Positions 25,268 through 33,539 of a stretch of 64,000 nucleotides of DNA are shown piece by piece. This DNA comes from Candidatus Parachristensenella avicola. Its GTDB lineage: Bacteria; Bacillota; Clostridia; Christensenellales; UMGS416. Below the pieces are notes generated by a model that did not search any database, was not told the DNA's origin, and saw only the letters and a list, made by a program, of their open reading frames with translations. Numbering within the stretch: the stretch's first letter is position 1; each line of letters starts with the position of its first letter. Location of the stretch: positions 1 through 64,000 of the forward strand of contig CAJFUN010000033.1 of assembly GCA_904420205.1 (NCBI GenBank), given 5' to 3'. Made by a program: the position numbers and the translations under genes.

Positions 25268-26232
25268 ACAGGCTATGGTTCAAAAGAAGCATGGGCTGCA
25301 TCCGGCCCCAGCCGGGTATGGAGGCGAGAATTTTTGCGGGAATCCGTAGCAAGCAGCAGGGTAGGAGGCGGGCTGTTCTCCGATGGATCGCAGCCGGAAC
25401 CTGTGCGGCGGGGACGGTAGCGGCGCTTTGGATATGGGGTGGCAGCTTCCGCCGCGCCCAGCATCCTGATGATTCCGAGGTTCTTGCAGTCCACCCATAT
25501 GCAACATCCGAAACTCCGGAGCAGCGCGCTGGAGCAGCGCCAAAACCGACGGAGACCGTCGCGGCTGCCGACGCCGCGCCATCGGAGCCGGGACCAGTGG
25601 ACTATGGCAGCCTAAGCCTGGCCCAAGGGGAAACGCTGGAAATCCCGCCGAACATGGGCAAAGCTTCGCTTTGTGTGGCACTCTTTGAAGAATCCATGCT
25701 CAGCGGCGCGGACGTGGTTGTCAAAGCCACGGTGAAGGATTGCCGGATCCGTTATGCAGGGCAGGAAGCATATGCGCAGTATACCTTGCGGGTGGATGCG
25801 CTATATTTTGACGACGTAGGTATAGGGCTGGACAGCGAGCTAACCCTGGAAGAGCCGTTGCAGACGACAACCTCTCTGGCCGATCTGGTCATGGGCCTTC
25901 GGACCAACCGCCAGTATCTTCTGCCCCTCTGCCTGCCGGCGGAGGAGGAAGGCGCGCAGGATGAAACAGAGGAAGTCTATCGGCTGCTATACCCGTATGC
26001 CCCGCAGATTGAGGTTAGCCAGGAGGGCGCCTATATCTTTTACCGGCTGCAGGATCCAGATGGCGGATGGACATCGCTGGATAATAGCCTGGCACGGCGC
26101 TTGGATATGGGAGACCGGTTGGAACAGTCGGAATACGGATGGTTAGCCGAATCGATGCGTGTGCGTTTTGACGAAGGCTTTGAAGAGGATTTCCAGCGTT
26201 TAGTGGACCAATATTGCGTAAAAGACGAATGA
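25264..26232 (+). CDS. Single-pass membrane protein, probable anti-sigma factor
   Basis: A 322-residue protein translationally coupled to the ECF sigma factor (ATGA overlap). A short cytoplasmic part (1-36) with basic residues precedes one membrane helix (about 37-59); the rest is outside. The linker at 66-110 is rich in Pro, Ala, Thr and Glu, followed by a folded domain (about 118-320). Anti-sigma factors of this type usually hold the sigma factor with their cytoplasmic end. The short 36-residue cytoplasmic part and the lack of a zinc-binding H-x3-C-x2-C motif make this assignment depend mainly on context. The external domain is not one I recognise and might be the sensor. Confidence 0.65.
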   Translation: MNRLWFKRSMGCIRPQPGMEARIFAGIRSKQQGRRRAVLRWIAAGTCAAGTVAALWIWGGSFRRAQHPDDSEVLAVHPYATSETPEQRAGAAPKPTETVAAADAAPSEPGPVDYGSLSLAQGETLEIPPNMGKASLCVALFEESMLSGADVVVKATVKDCRIRYAGQEAYAQYTLRVDALYFDDVGIGLDSELTLEEPLQTTTSLADLVMGLRTNRQYLLPLCLPAEEEGAQDETEEVYRLLYPYAPQIEVSQEGAYIFYRLQDPDGGWTSLDNSLARRLDMGDRLEQSEYGWLAESMRVRFDEGFEEDFQRLVDQYCVKDE

Positions 26233-26241
26233 AAGCCAAAA

Positions 26242-26276
26242 ATCCAGCCGCCCGGCGGTAAGCCGGGCGGCTGGAT
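26242..26276. terminator. Strong hairpin between convergent genes
   Basis: A perfect 15-bp stem (ATCCAGCCGCCCGGC with its complement, five-base loop) between the sigma operon and hsp20. No T-tract follows on either strand, so intrinsic termination would be imperfect. Confidence 0.55.
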
Positions 26277-26317
26277 ATATGTGGGGGGAGCAAGGAATGG
26301 ATGGATCGGATGACCGA

Positions 26318-26767
26318 TTATTCACCGATGGGGATGCGACGGGCGCAGACCTCTTCAGCGCCCTCCTTTTTGGGCAGGTTCACGGTCAGTACGCCGTCGT
26401 GATAGCGGGCGGTGATCGCCTCTTCCTTAATGCCTTCCAGATCAAAGGAGCGTTGGAGCCGGCCCATTCGCCGCTCTGAGTAAATGTAGTCCTTCTGCTC
26501 CTCGCGGGTTTCAGCGTTCATATTGGCCGAGATGGTCAGTACGCCTTTATCGCAGGTCAACTCAATCTGCTCCTGGTTCACGCCCGGCAATTCAGCGTCC
26601 AATTCGTAATGGTCCTTTTTATCCTTGATGTCTACACGGAAGCCCGAGGAACCGAACATTTCGCCCATATCGAAGAAGGGACGGAAGAATTCATCATCAA
26701 ACAGGCTATTGGCTGCCGGATGAGAGAGGGAATGATGACGACGGAAGGGAATCAAGTTCATTGACAT
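26318..26767 (-). CDS. Hsp20/alpha-crystallin small heat-shock protein
   Basis: A 149-residue ATP-independent chaperone that holds unfolding proteins in the cytoplasm. A short N-terminal arm (FDDEFFRPFFDMGEMFG) leads to the alpha-crystallin domain from about residue 40 (FRVDIKDKKDHYELDAELPG), with the late hallmark GVLTVNLPK and a C-terminal RRIPIG I-x-I-like tail. AGGAGG lies nine bases before the chosen ATG at 26767. CtsR-like heptad repeats overlap its promoter, so heat or protein-stress control by CtsR is expected. Confidence 0.95.
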   Translation of the reverse strand: MSMNLIPFRRHHSLSHPAANSLFDDEFFRPFFDMGEMFGSSGFRVDIKDKKDHYELDAELPGVNQEQIELTCDKGVLTISANMNAETREEQKDYIYSERRMGRLQRSFDLEGIKEEAITARYHDGVLTVNLPKKEGAEEVCARRIPIGE

Positions 26768-26849
26768 AACAAGCAACCTCCTGAACGATTTTTTTTGTCC
26801 GGGGATCGGAGCCATCTTCTCTTGGGCTCCTTCCCTTGACTGTGCCTAC

Positions 26850-26915
26850 AGTATACCGCTAAGGTCAGGAAAGATCAAAGTCAAAGAAAACCTATATTGG
26901 TCAATGAAGGTCAAA
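26850..26915 (-). promoter_or_regulatory. hsp20 promoter with CtsR-like operators
   Basis: On the minus strand, TTGATC (26878-26873) and TATACT (26855-26850) are 17 bp apart. On the plus strand, GGTCAAT-GAA-GGTCAAA (26899-26915) matches the CtsR tandem heptad (A/GGTCAAA-NAN-A/GGTCAAA) with one mismatch. A weaker copy, GGTCAGG-AAA-GATCAAA (26863-26879), covers the -35 box. Confidence 0.75.
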
Positions 26916-26986
26916 GTAATCGAAAAAGCTTCGTTTTCCTTTTGCATGCTTACGATTGCGCTGTTTTTCTCAATTTTTCATATAAC

Positions 26987-27010
26987 AAAAAACGCCCGCT
27001 ATAGGGGCGT
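26987..27010 (-). terminator. Terminator of the capA-like gene
   Basis: On the minus strand, ACGCCC pairs with GGGCGT around CTATAGC, then TTTTTT follows. Confidence 0.85.
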
Positions 27011-27023
27011 CAACCGGAAGGCT

Positions 27024-28289
27024 TTATTGACGAATGATGCGTGCCTGGCTGCCCAGGCTGGCCAGGATATGGTCCCACCCGCGCTGAAGGGTTTTGCGGT
27101 TGTCCAAGCCAAGATCCGCATATACGGAGGCATCGTCCAGCGCCAGCCCAATGGGGATCAGCACAAAATCCCGCGGATCAGTCTTGATACGATAAATATA
27201 GACAGGCAGAGCGGCCATATCCGTGCAGGTGACGCGTCCGGTCGCGCCGTCCTTTTCAAAGGTCAGGTAGCTGATGCAGCTTTCCGCATTGCCCTCGTTG
27301 GCGGGATTGCAGTGGAAATTCCCCTGCGAATAAAGTACCGGGCACCGCACAGTCTCCCCGTCCCGCTCGATTTCCACCCATTCCATGGGCTGCAGTACGT
27401 GGGGATGGTGGCCCAAAACCCCGTCGGCTCCGGCCTGAAGCAGCGCCTTCACGGCTTTGCGGAAGTCTTCGGAGGGCTCAGGATTGTTTTCTTGGGGGCC
27501 CCAATGAAGGCTAACCAGAACCGCTTCAGCACCGGCCTCACGGATCGCAGCAATATCGCTCTTCGCCTTTTCAAGGTCAAAGAGATTGAGCGCGGCATTT
27601 TTCATCTCCGCAGGGGTCCGCTTGATGCTGATGGGGTAGGTATAAGCCAGAAACCCGAAACGAATGCCTTGGATCTCGACGATCACATATTGCTGAGCCT
27701 CCTGCGGAGTGCGGGCTGAGCCGGTGTGCTCCAGTCCCAGCTGATCCAGCACATCCAGCGTGCGGGATAGGCCGGTAAAGCCATTATCCAGCATATGGTT
27801 ATTGGCCGTGGTCAAAAGGTCAAAGCCGGCGTCCCGTAGGGCCTCGGCAAAGGCGTCAGGCGTTTTGAAAAGCGGATAACCGCTGAAATCATCCAAATCC
27901 TCGCCCTCGGCCAGCGTAGTCTCCAGGTTGCCCAAGGTATAATCCGCCTGGGAAAGGTAAGGCTTTACCAAGCGAAAAAAGCGGGTAAAGTCAAAACTGC
28001 CGCTCTGAGCGTCATAGCCGGCTTTCAGGTTTTTTAGGTGACACATCAAGTCGCCGGTGCTGGCGATTACAGCGGTATGATTTTCCGGCGGAGCAGGCTC
28101 GGTGATAGCCGTAGCCGTTTGTGAGGATGGGGCGGCGGACGCAGTCGCCGGCTGGGCGGCGCTGCTGGGACGCCCGCGCTGGACAGGCGGCGTAGGCTTG
28201 GCCGCTTTGGGCGTTGCCAATATGACGGTCATCACGCACATCACGAAGCACAACGCCAGCGCGATACGGCTAAAGCGTTTTTTGGTCAT
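27024..28289 (-). CDS. CapA-family metallophosphatase-fold protein
   Basis: A 421-residue exported protein of the PGA_cap (CapA) family. An N-terminal signal anchor (about 8-26) is followed by a Pro/Ala/Thr-rich linker, then a calcineurin-like metallophosphoesterase domain with STGDLMCH, GNLETTLAEGED, ANNHMLDNG, SLHWGPQE, GHHPHVLQ and LYSQGNF. CapA is linked with poly-gamma-glutamate capsule in bacilli, but no capBC genes are nearby, so this is probably one of the many stand-alone paralogues acting at the cell surface. It lies 30 bases downstream of the PAP2 gene. Confidence 0.9.
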   Translation of the reverse strand: MTKKRFSRIALALCFVMCVMTVILATPKAAKPTPPVQRGRPSSAAQPATASAAPSSQTATAITEPAPPENHTAVIASTGDLMCHLKNLKAGYDAQSGSFDFTRFFRLVKPYLSQADYTLGNLETTLAEGEDLDDFSGYPLFKTPDAFAEALRDAGFDLLTTANNHMLDNGFTGLSRTLDVLDQLGLEHTGSARTPQEAQQYVIVEIQGIRFGFLAYTYPISIKRTPAEMKNAALNLFDLEKAKSDIAAIREAGAEAVLVSLHWGPQENNPEPSEDFRKAVKALLQAGADGVLGHHPHVLQPMEWVEIERDGETVRCPVLYSQGNFHCNPANEGNAESCISYLTFEKDGATGRVTCTDMAALPVYIYRIKTDPRDFVLIPIGLALDDASVYADLGLDNRKTLQRGWDHILASLGSQARIIRQ

Positions 28290-28319
28290 CGATTCCTCCT
28301 TGCCAGGCCCGGCTAGGGG

Positions 28320-28814
28320 CTATAGGAAAAAATGAAAGCCGGGCAGCCCAATGGCCAAGGCCAGCAGAAAGCCCGCCGCAATATCGCGGGGAAAATGGAC
28401 GCCCGCCAGCACGCGGGTTGCACCGATAAGCAGCGCAGCTAGCCCCAAAGCTACCCCTAGAGACGGGGCCAAGCTGCCGGCAGCCAGCGCAATGATCGCG
28501 GCGCTGGCGCTGTGGCGGCTGGGGAAGGAGCCGCTGCAGTCATGACCGATCAGCGGCTCAAAGCCGTAGCAGGCATAAGGGCGTGCGCGGGGAAAAAGAT
28601 GCCGGAGAACCTCTACGGCCCCAAGCGTAAGGGCCGGATAACCAAGTAAGTCCCAGGGCACGGATTTCTGAATAAAGAAAAGGGCTGCTACCATGATGAG
28701 ATATGCGGCGGCAACCATCAGCGGCAAGCCGCGGCACAGGCCGCAAAGCAACCGGCGGCGGGCCGGCCGCGCGGCATAAAACGCCATTAAGGCGGCATAT
28801 TGGGCTTCTTTCAT
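28320..28814 (-). CDS. PAP2-family membrane phosphatase
   Basis: A 164-residue membrane protein of the phosphatidic acid phosphatase type 2 family, with about four to five hydrophobic segments. The active-site motifs are LFPRARPYACYGFEP (motif 1), SFPSRHSAS (motif 2, with Arg in place of the usual Gly) and RVLAGVHFPRDI (motif 3 with the catalytic His and Asp). It probably removes a phosphate from a lipid such as undecaprenyl pyrophosphate. It precedes the CapA-like gene on the same strand and is divergent from the copper operon. Confidence 0.87.
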   Translation of the reverse strand: MKEAQYAALMAFYAARPARRRLLCGLCRGLPLMVAAAYLIMVAALFFIQKSVPWDLLGYPALTLGAVEVLRHLFPRARPYACYGFEPLIGHDCSGSFPSRHSASAAIIALAAGSLAPSLGVALGLAALLIGATRVLAGVHFPRDIAAGFLLALAIGLPGFHFFL

Positions 28815-28893
28815 AAAAAAACGTCCTTTTTGGGGTAATACCTGGATTTATTATAACCAATCGGGGAAAAATTGCAATGGCGCAAATCGCCCC

Positions 28894-28948
28894 TTGACAG
28901 GGTGAAGCGCTGGAGATACAATATAGATACCCCCCTGGGGTGGGGTAT
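28894..28948 (+). promoter_or_regulatory. copA promoter with CsoR-type operator
   Basis: TTGACA (28894-28899) and TACAAT (28917-28922) are 17 bp apart. At 28927-28948 lies a palindrome, ATACCCCCC-TGG-GGTGGGGTAT, covering the expected transcription start. TACCC...GGGTA with a C/G-rich core is the known CsoR box type. The cognate regulator is encoded at the end of the operon. Confidence 0.85.
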
Positions 28949-28958
28949 AGGAGGCGAC

Positions 28959-31511
28959 ATGAAAAAGAGTTTTGAAGTAACGGGTATGACTTGCTCAGCC
29001 TGCAGTGCGCACGTAGAGAAGAGCGTGCGGAAGCTGCAGGGCGTAGAGTCGGTATCGGTCAACCTGCTACAAAACCGGATGCAGGTGGAGTATGACGACA
29101 GGGCTCTCACGGAGGAAGCGATTACGGAAGCGGTGGAGAAAGCGGGTTACGGCGCCTGCCCGCTGGAGCCGGCTAGTCGGGGGAAGGCCAAGGAGGAGCG
29201 CCGGCCGCGCGACGCCATGGGGCAGGAACTGGCCGCCATGCGGAAGCGGCTATGGGTCAGCATCGCCTTTTTGATCCCGCTGATGTATATTTCCATGGGG
29301 CACATGATGGGCCTGCCGCTGCCCGGTTTTTTCCACGGCGCGGCCAATGCCATCACCCTGGCCTTTACGCAGCTTTTGCTGACGCTGCCGATTTTGTATG
29401 TAAACCGGAAATACTACCAGGTTGGCTTTAAGACGCTGCTGCGCGGCGCGCCCAACATGGATTCGCTGATCGCCATTGGTTCGTCCGCTGCGGTCGTTTA
29501 TGGGCTGGTCGCCATCTACGCGATTGGCTGGGGATTGGGCCATGGGGATCTGCAGCTGGTGGAGCAATACAGCATGGATCTGTATTTTGAATCGGCGGGT
29601 ACAATTGTAACGCTGATTACCGTGGGCAAATACCTGGAAGCCCGATCCAAAGGCCGTACCTCCGACGCCATCAGCAAGCTTCTGAATTTGGCGCCGAAGA
29701 CGGCGGTGATCGTGCGGGACGGCGAGGAAATATCCATTCCGCTGGAAGAGGTGCAGGTGGGGGATACCGTAGTTGTGCGCCCCGGACAAAGTGTGCCGGT
29801 GGACGGCGTAGTGCTGGAAGGCAGCTCGGCGGTGGATGAATCGGCCCTGACAGGAGAAAGCATTCCGGTGGAAAAGGGGCCTGGCGACAAAGTGATCGGC
29901 GCTACGGTGAACCGCTCAGGTTATTTTACCTTCCGTGCATCCAAGGTGGGCGACGATACCACGCTGGCCCAGATTATCCGCCTGGTGGAGGAGGCCAACA
30001 GCTCCAAGGCCCCTATTGCTAAGTTGGCCGATAAGGTGAGCGGTATCTTTGTGCCTACGGTGATCGTCATCGCTGTGGTGGCGGCGGCTGTGTGGCTGCT
30101 GCTGGGATATCCGGTTGATTTTGCGCTATCGATCGGCATTGCCGTATTGGTGATTTCCTGCCCCTGCGCTTTGGGCCTGGCTACGCCTACGGCCATCATG
30201 GTGGGCACGGGCAAAGGCGCGGAAAACGGTATACTGATTAAATCGGCCGAAAGCCTAGAGATTGCCCATCAGGTGGATACAGTGGTGCTGGATAAGACGG
30301 GCACTGTAACCATGGGCCGGCCTACGGTGACCGGATTGATGCCGGCAGGCGGTGTGGATTCGGGCGAACTGCTGGCAGTAGCAGCATCGGTAGAGGCCAG
30401 ATCGGAGCATCCGCTGGCTGTAGCCATTGTGGAACGGGCCAAGCAGGCAGGCGTAAAGATCCGCGACGCAGCGGACTTTTCCGCTACGCCCGGCCAGGGT
30501 GTGGCGGCGACGGTGGACGGCCAGCGTATCCTGGCAGGTAACCTGAAGATGATGCGGGAGGCCGGTGTGCCGTTGGATGGCCTGGATAGTGCGGCGGCCG
30601 AATGGGCCAATCAAGGCAAAACCCCCTTGTACTTTAGCTGCGAGGGGCGTATGCTGGGTTTAATTGCCCTGGAGGATGAGGTTAAGCCCACCAGCCGCGC
30701 GGCCATTGACGCCATGAAAGCCATGGGGCTAAAGGTCGTCATGCTAACCGGCGATAATAAGGCTACCGCCGCCGCCATCCAGCGGCGGATGGGAATTAGC
30801 CGTGTGGTGGCGGAGGTGCTGCCTCAGGATAAAGAGGAAGAGGTGCGCCGCCTGCAGGCCGAGGGCCACAAGGTGGCGATGATCGGGGATGGAATCAATG
30901 ACGCGCCGGCCCTGGCCCGGGCGGACGTGGGGATCGCCATCGGAGCGGGCACGGATGTAGCCATCGAATCGGCCGATATCGTGCTGATGAAAAGCGATCT
31001 AATGGACGCGGTGACGGCAGTCCAGCTGTCCCGGGCGACGATCCGGAATATCAAGCAGAATTTGTTCTGGGCCTTCTTTTATAACTCCATAGGCATCCCG
31101 CTGGCGGCCGGCGTATTCTACGGCCTATTGGGGTGGAAGCTGAATCCCATGTTCGGCGCCGCAGCCATGAGCCTGAGCTCGGTCTGCGTGGTCAGCAATG
31201 CCCTGCGGCTTAAACTATTCAAACCCAAGCTTCCCGCCGCCCCTGCGGCGGCTCGGGAGGAAGAACCTGAAACGGTAACCCAAGAAGATAAAGGAGAAAA
31301 GAACATGAAAAAGACAATGATTGTGGAAGGCATGTCATGCGGCCACTGCTCGGCCCGTGTAGAGAAGGCGCTGAACGCCTTGGAGGGTGTAAAGGCCACC
31401 GTGGATCTGGACAGCAAGACGGCAACCATCGAGACCACCGGCTTGGTCACGGACGATCAGCTGAAGGCTGCTGTGGTGGACGCCGGTTACGAGGTAGCCT
31501 CCCTTGACTAA
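28959..31511 (+). CDS. copA: Copper-exporting P-type ATPase with fused C-terminal CopZ-like domain
   Basis: An 850-residue P1B-type ATPase that pumps Cu(I) out of the cell. Residues 1-68 are a heavy-metal-associated domain with CSAC (12-15). Membrane helices follow, with the ion-site motif CPC (401-403), the phosphorylated Asp445 in DKTGT, and the hinge [10 protein letters not shown]. Unlike usual CopA, a second complete metal-binding domain is attached at the C-terminus (783-850, GMSCGHC) after a charged linker. The ATG at 28959 has AGGAGG upstream. An in-frame ribosome binding site within the gene precedes the C-terminal domain. The gene overlaps csoR by eight bases. Confidence 0.96.
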   Translation: MKKSFEVTGMTCSACSAHVEKSVRKLQGVESVSVNLLQNRMQVEYDDRALTEEAITEAVEKAGYGACPLEPASRGKAKEERRPRDAMGQELAAMRKRLWVSIAFLIPLMYISMGHMMGLPLPGFFHGAANAITLAFTQLLLTLPILYVNRKYYQVGFKTLLRGAPNMDSLIAIGSSAAVVYGLVAIYAIGWGLGHGDLQLVEQYSMDLYFESAGTIVTLITVGKYLEARSKGRTSDAISKLLNLAPKTAVIVRDGEEISIPLEEVQVGDTVVVRPGQSVPVDGVVLEGSSAVDESALTGESIPVEKGPGDKVIGATVNRSGYFTFRASKVGDDTTLAQIIRLVEEANSSKAPIAKLADKVSGIFVPTVIVIAVVAAAVWLLLGYPVDFALSIGIAVLVISCPCALGLATPTAIMVGTGKGAENGILIKSAESLEIAHQVDTVVLDKTGTVTMGRPTVTGLMPAGGVDSGELLAVAASVEARSEHPLAVAIVERAKQAGVKIRDAADFSATPGQGVAATVDGQRILAGNLKMMREAGVPLDGLDSAAAEWANQGKTPLYFSCEGRMLGLIALEDEVKPTSRAAIDAMKAMGLKVVMLTGDNKATAAAIQRRMGISRVVAEVLPQDKEEEVRRLQAEGHKVAMIGDGINDAPALARADVGIAIGAGTDVAIESADIVLMKSDLMDAVTAVQLSRATIRNIKQNLFWAFFYNSIGIPLAAGVFYGLLGWKLNPMFGAAAMSLSSVCVVSNALRLKLFKPKLPAAPAAAREEEPETVTQEDKGEKNMKKTMIVEGMSCGHCSARVEKALNALEGVKATVDLDSKTATIETTGLVTDDQLKAAVVDAGYEVASLD
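31305..31511 (+). CDS. Possible internal start yielding a free CopZ-like chaperone
   Basis: Inside copA and in the same frame, AAGGAG (31291-31296) stands eight bases before an ATG (31305). Initiation there would give a 68-residue protein, beginning [20 protein letters not shown], with the size and sequence of a stand-alone CopZ chaperone (M-x-C-x-x-C metal site). The site could instead be a leftover from a former separate copZ gene that fused with copA. What is seen is the well-spaced site; actual use is inference. Confidence 0.4.
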   Translation: MKKTMIVEGMSCGHCSARVEKALNALEGVKATVDLDSKTATIETTGLVTDDQLKAAVVDAGYEVASLD

Positions 31512-31794
31512 GCAGCTGAGCGCCAAGACGGACCGGGCCGCCATCGAGCGGCTGCTGAAAACGGCCCGCGGGCAAATCGACGGCGTCCTAAAGATGATGG
31601 ACGAAGGCAAATACTGTATGGATATTGCCAATCAGATTCTGGCGGCTCAGGCGATTCTACGCAAGGCGAACCGGGAGATCCTGAAAGGGCATATGGAAGG
31701 CTGCGTTGCGGCTGCTTTCGCGACGGGCAACCGTGCCGAGGAAGAGGCTAAGATACAGGAGATTTTGGATCTGATGGATTCCATGACCAAGTAA
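31504..31794 (+). CDS. csoR: CsoR-family copper-sensing repressor
   Basis: A 96-residue all-helical repressor. The three Cu(I) ligands of CsoR proteins are present with the exact family spacing: Cys38 (KYCMDI), His63 and Cys67 (GHMEGC). The start is a TTG inside the end of copA (eight-base overlap), with a GAGG upstream, so translation is coupled. It should bind the palindrome at 28927-28948 when free of copper and release it when Cu(I) binds. FrmR-type or other CsoR-like sensors lack this Cys-His-Cys set. Confidence 0.93.
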   Translation: MTKQLSAKTDRAAIERLLKTARGQIDGVLKMMDEGKYCMDIANQILAAQAILRKANREILKGHMEGCVAAAFATGNRAEEEAKIQEILDLMDSMTK

Positions 31795-31800
31795 GCGGTC

Positions 31801-31838
31801 AAAAGGCCCGCCCGGCGGTTTCGTCGAGCGGGCCTTTT
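31801..31838. terminator. Terminator of the copper operon
   Basis: AAAAGGCCCGC pairs with GCGGGCCTTTT around a 16-base loop; short A- and T-tracts on both sides allow bidirectional function. Confidence 0.8.
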
Positions 31839-31883
31839 AAAGATGCGGGAACGTTCGAGCTGCAGTGAGGGAGAACGATTTAC

Positions 31884-32910
31884 ATGACGAGCTATATGAA
31901 TCTTGAGCAGCGCATCGCTGCGGGTTATCTGGATCAGTTTCCAGCGTTTGTACCCATGGAGAACGCCATAGTCAGCGTTGGGGAGCAACGGGCTTTTTAT
32001 GAGCTGATGAAAAGCCTATACCAGCTGCTGAGAGATGAGCCGGACCTCTTTGCGCCGGTCTTACATGAGGATGACGCCTTTCCCTCGATATAAAGGGGAA
32101 TATGGCAAGCCAGAATTGCAGGCGAACGTACTCAAGGGCAGACGGGCGATCAATAGCCTGCTGGAGTGCATGTACCAAATGGGCCGGGGCGCAGAGGTCA
32201 AGCTGAACCGAAGGCAGCGCCGCATTCTATCCATCCTGGGCGTGGGGGATGCGGACGGGCTGCCGGCGGCTTGGCGATGGATGTCTACCCGCCCGGATGC
32301 CGATCCTGTGGCCTTCGCCTATTGCCTTTTTGATAAAAGCTATGTGTACTCGCTTGATGTCTATAGGCAGCTGCTGGGCGATGAAGCTTTCCGGCAGCTG
32401 GAGGCTTGGATGCAGCTACACGGTTATCGGGCCTTCGACCTATACAACACGGCCTATGTCGATTACCGGTTGACCCTGACTTATGCCAATCCGGCATGGG
32501 ATGCGGCGCGGCCGAATCAGGGCTTTGAATATAAGGTTCGGCATACGGGCATCGCAGCGCAGTATGACGTCTGCGTACGCAATCCTGCGACGATTGGCCT
32601 TTGTATCCCGCATGGAATGAAATTCTTCCTGGAGCGCTTCGGCGCGATGGATCAGCAGCTGCGGGATTTTGTTTTGCAGCATACGAAAACCTGTGACGGC
32701 TGCCGGTACTGCGTTCAGACCGATAAAACTGGGAAGCGGCCGCTGGCCGCTGTTCCCGTATCCGTTCAGAGCACGATCCATAAGTTATGCCCCTACTTTC
32801 CGGGGTGGACTTTCAGCTGGAACCACCTCGATCCGGAGCTGGTAAGCAGCATGACCCATTTTATGGCGTTCATGGACGGTTTTGTAGGGGATAAGATGAA
32901 GGAGAAATAG
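31884..32910 (+). pseudogene. Hypothetical protein gene with a +1 frameshift
   Basis: Two adjoining frames encode one protein. The first (from ATG 31884) runs to TTT CCC TCG ATA TAA at 32093; the second continues from CGA at 32086. Skipping the single T at 32085 joins DDAFP to RYKGEYGK and gives a continuous product of about 341 residues. The segment is protein-like on both sides of the junction, and the upstream extension of the second frame is not. The long part contains a Cys cluster, CDGCRYC, of possible metal-binding type. The product is not a family I recognise. CCC-T is a site known to favour +1 slippage, so programmed frameshifting, mutation and sequencing error are all open. The nitroreductase gene starts seven bases after the end. 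Confidence 0.7.
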
Positions 32911-32917
32911 AAGTACG

Positions 32918-33460
32918 ATGCATACGTTGGAAGCGATTTGGAAACGGACGAGCTATAGAGGACGGTATAAGCCGGAGGCGGTGCCGCGCGATGATCTGCG
33001 GACCATCTTGAAAGCGGGTTTGGCCGCGCCTTCGGGCTGCAATAAGCAGACGGTCAGCCTGATTGCGGTGGACGACCCGGATACATTGAAGCGGCTGCGG
33101 ACGGTGATCCAGCCGCCCATCGGGGAAACGGCCCCGGCTATGATCTGCGTGTTGACCCGCCGCATCCTTGCTTACCGAGACCGATGCTTTGCGGTACAAG
33201 ATTATGCGGCGGCCATTGAGAACATGCTGCTGGCCATCGTAGCGCTGGGCTATCAAAGCTGCTGGATTGAAGGGCATATTACCGACGAGGATGCAATCGG
33301 CCGCCAGATGGCCGACATCCTGGGCGTGCCGGCGGAATACGAGTTGGTCTGCTTCCTGCCGGTGGGCAAGGCCGAGGAACCGCTGCGGCGGGCGAGGAAG
33401 CGGCCGGACGGAGAGCGGGCATGGCTGAACCGATTTGGCGGTGCGTTGGAGGAAGATTAG
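32918..33460 (+). CDS. Nitroreductase-family flavoprotein
   Basis: A 180-residue FMN-dependent oxidoreductase that would reduce nitro or quinone-type compounds with NAD(P)H. The family opening EAIWKRTSYRGRYKPEAVPR includes the FMN-binding Arg-x-x-Arg-like segment; LAAPSGCNKQT and AIENMLLAIVALGYQSCWI, with the closing GYELVCFLPVGKAEEP-like strand, are also typical. It is at the short end of the family. Seven bases separate it from the frameshifted gene, so they share a transcript. It ends at a long hairpin. Confidence 0.9.
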   Translation: MHTLEAIWKRTSYRGRYKPEAVPRDDLRTILKAGLAAPSGCNKQTVSLIAVDDPDTLKRLRTVIQPPIGETAPAMICVLTRRILAYRDRCFAVQDYAAAIENMLLAIVALGYQSCWIEGHITDEDAIGRQMADILGVPAEYELVCFLPVGKAEEPLRRARKRPDGERAWLNRFGGALEED

Positions 33461-33475
33461 ACAAAAGACCCGACA

Positions 33476-33522
33476 TGATGAAAGGGCCGCGGTTGACAAA
33501 ATCAACCGCGGCCCTTTCATCA
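33476..33522. terminator. Long perfect hairpin between convergent genes
   Basis: A 21-bp perfect stem beginning TGATGAAAGGGCC and continuing CGCGGTTGA, around a CAAAA loop. No clear T-tract follows on either strand. It lies between the nitroreductase and ornithine cyclodeaminase-like genes and may stop or stabilise both transcripts. Confidence 0.65.
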
Positions 33523-33539
33523 ATGGCGGCAAGGAAAGG

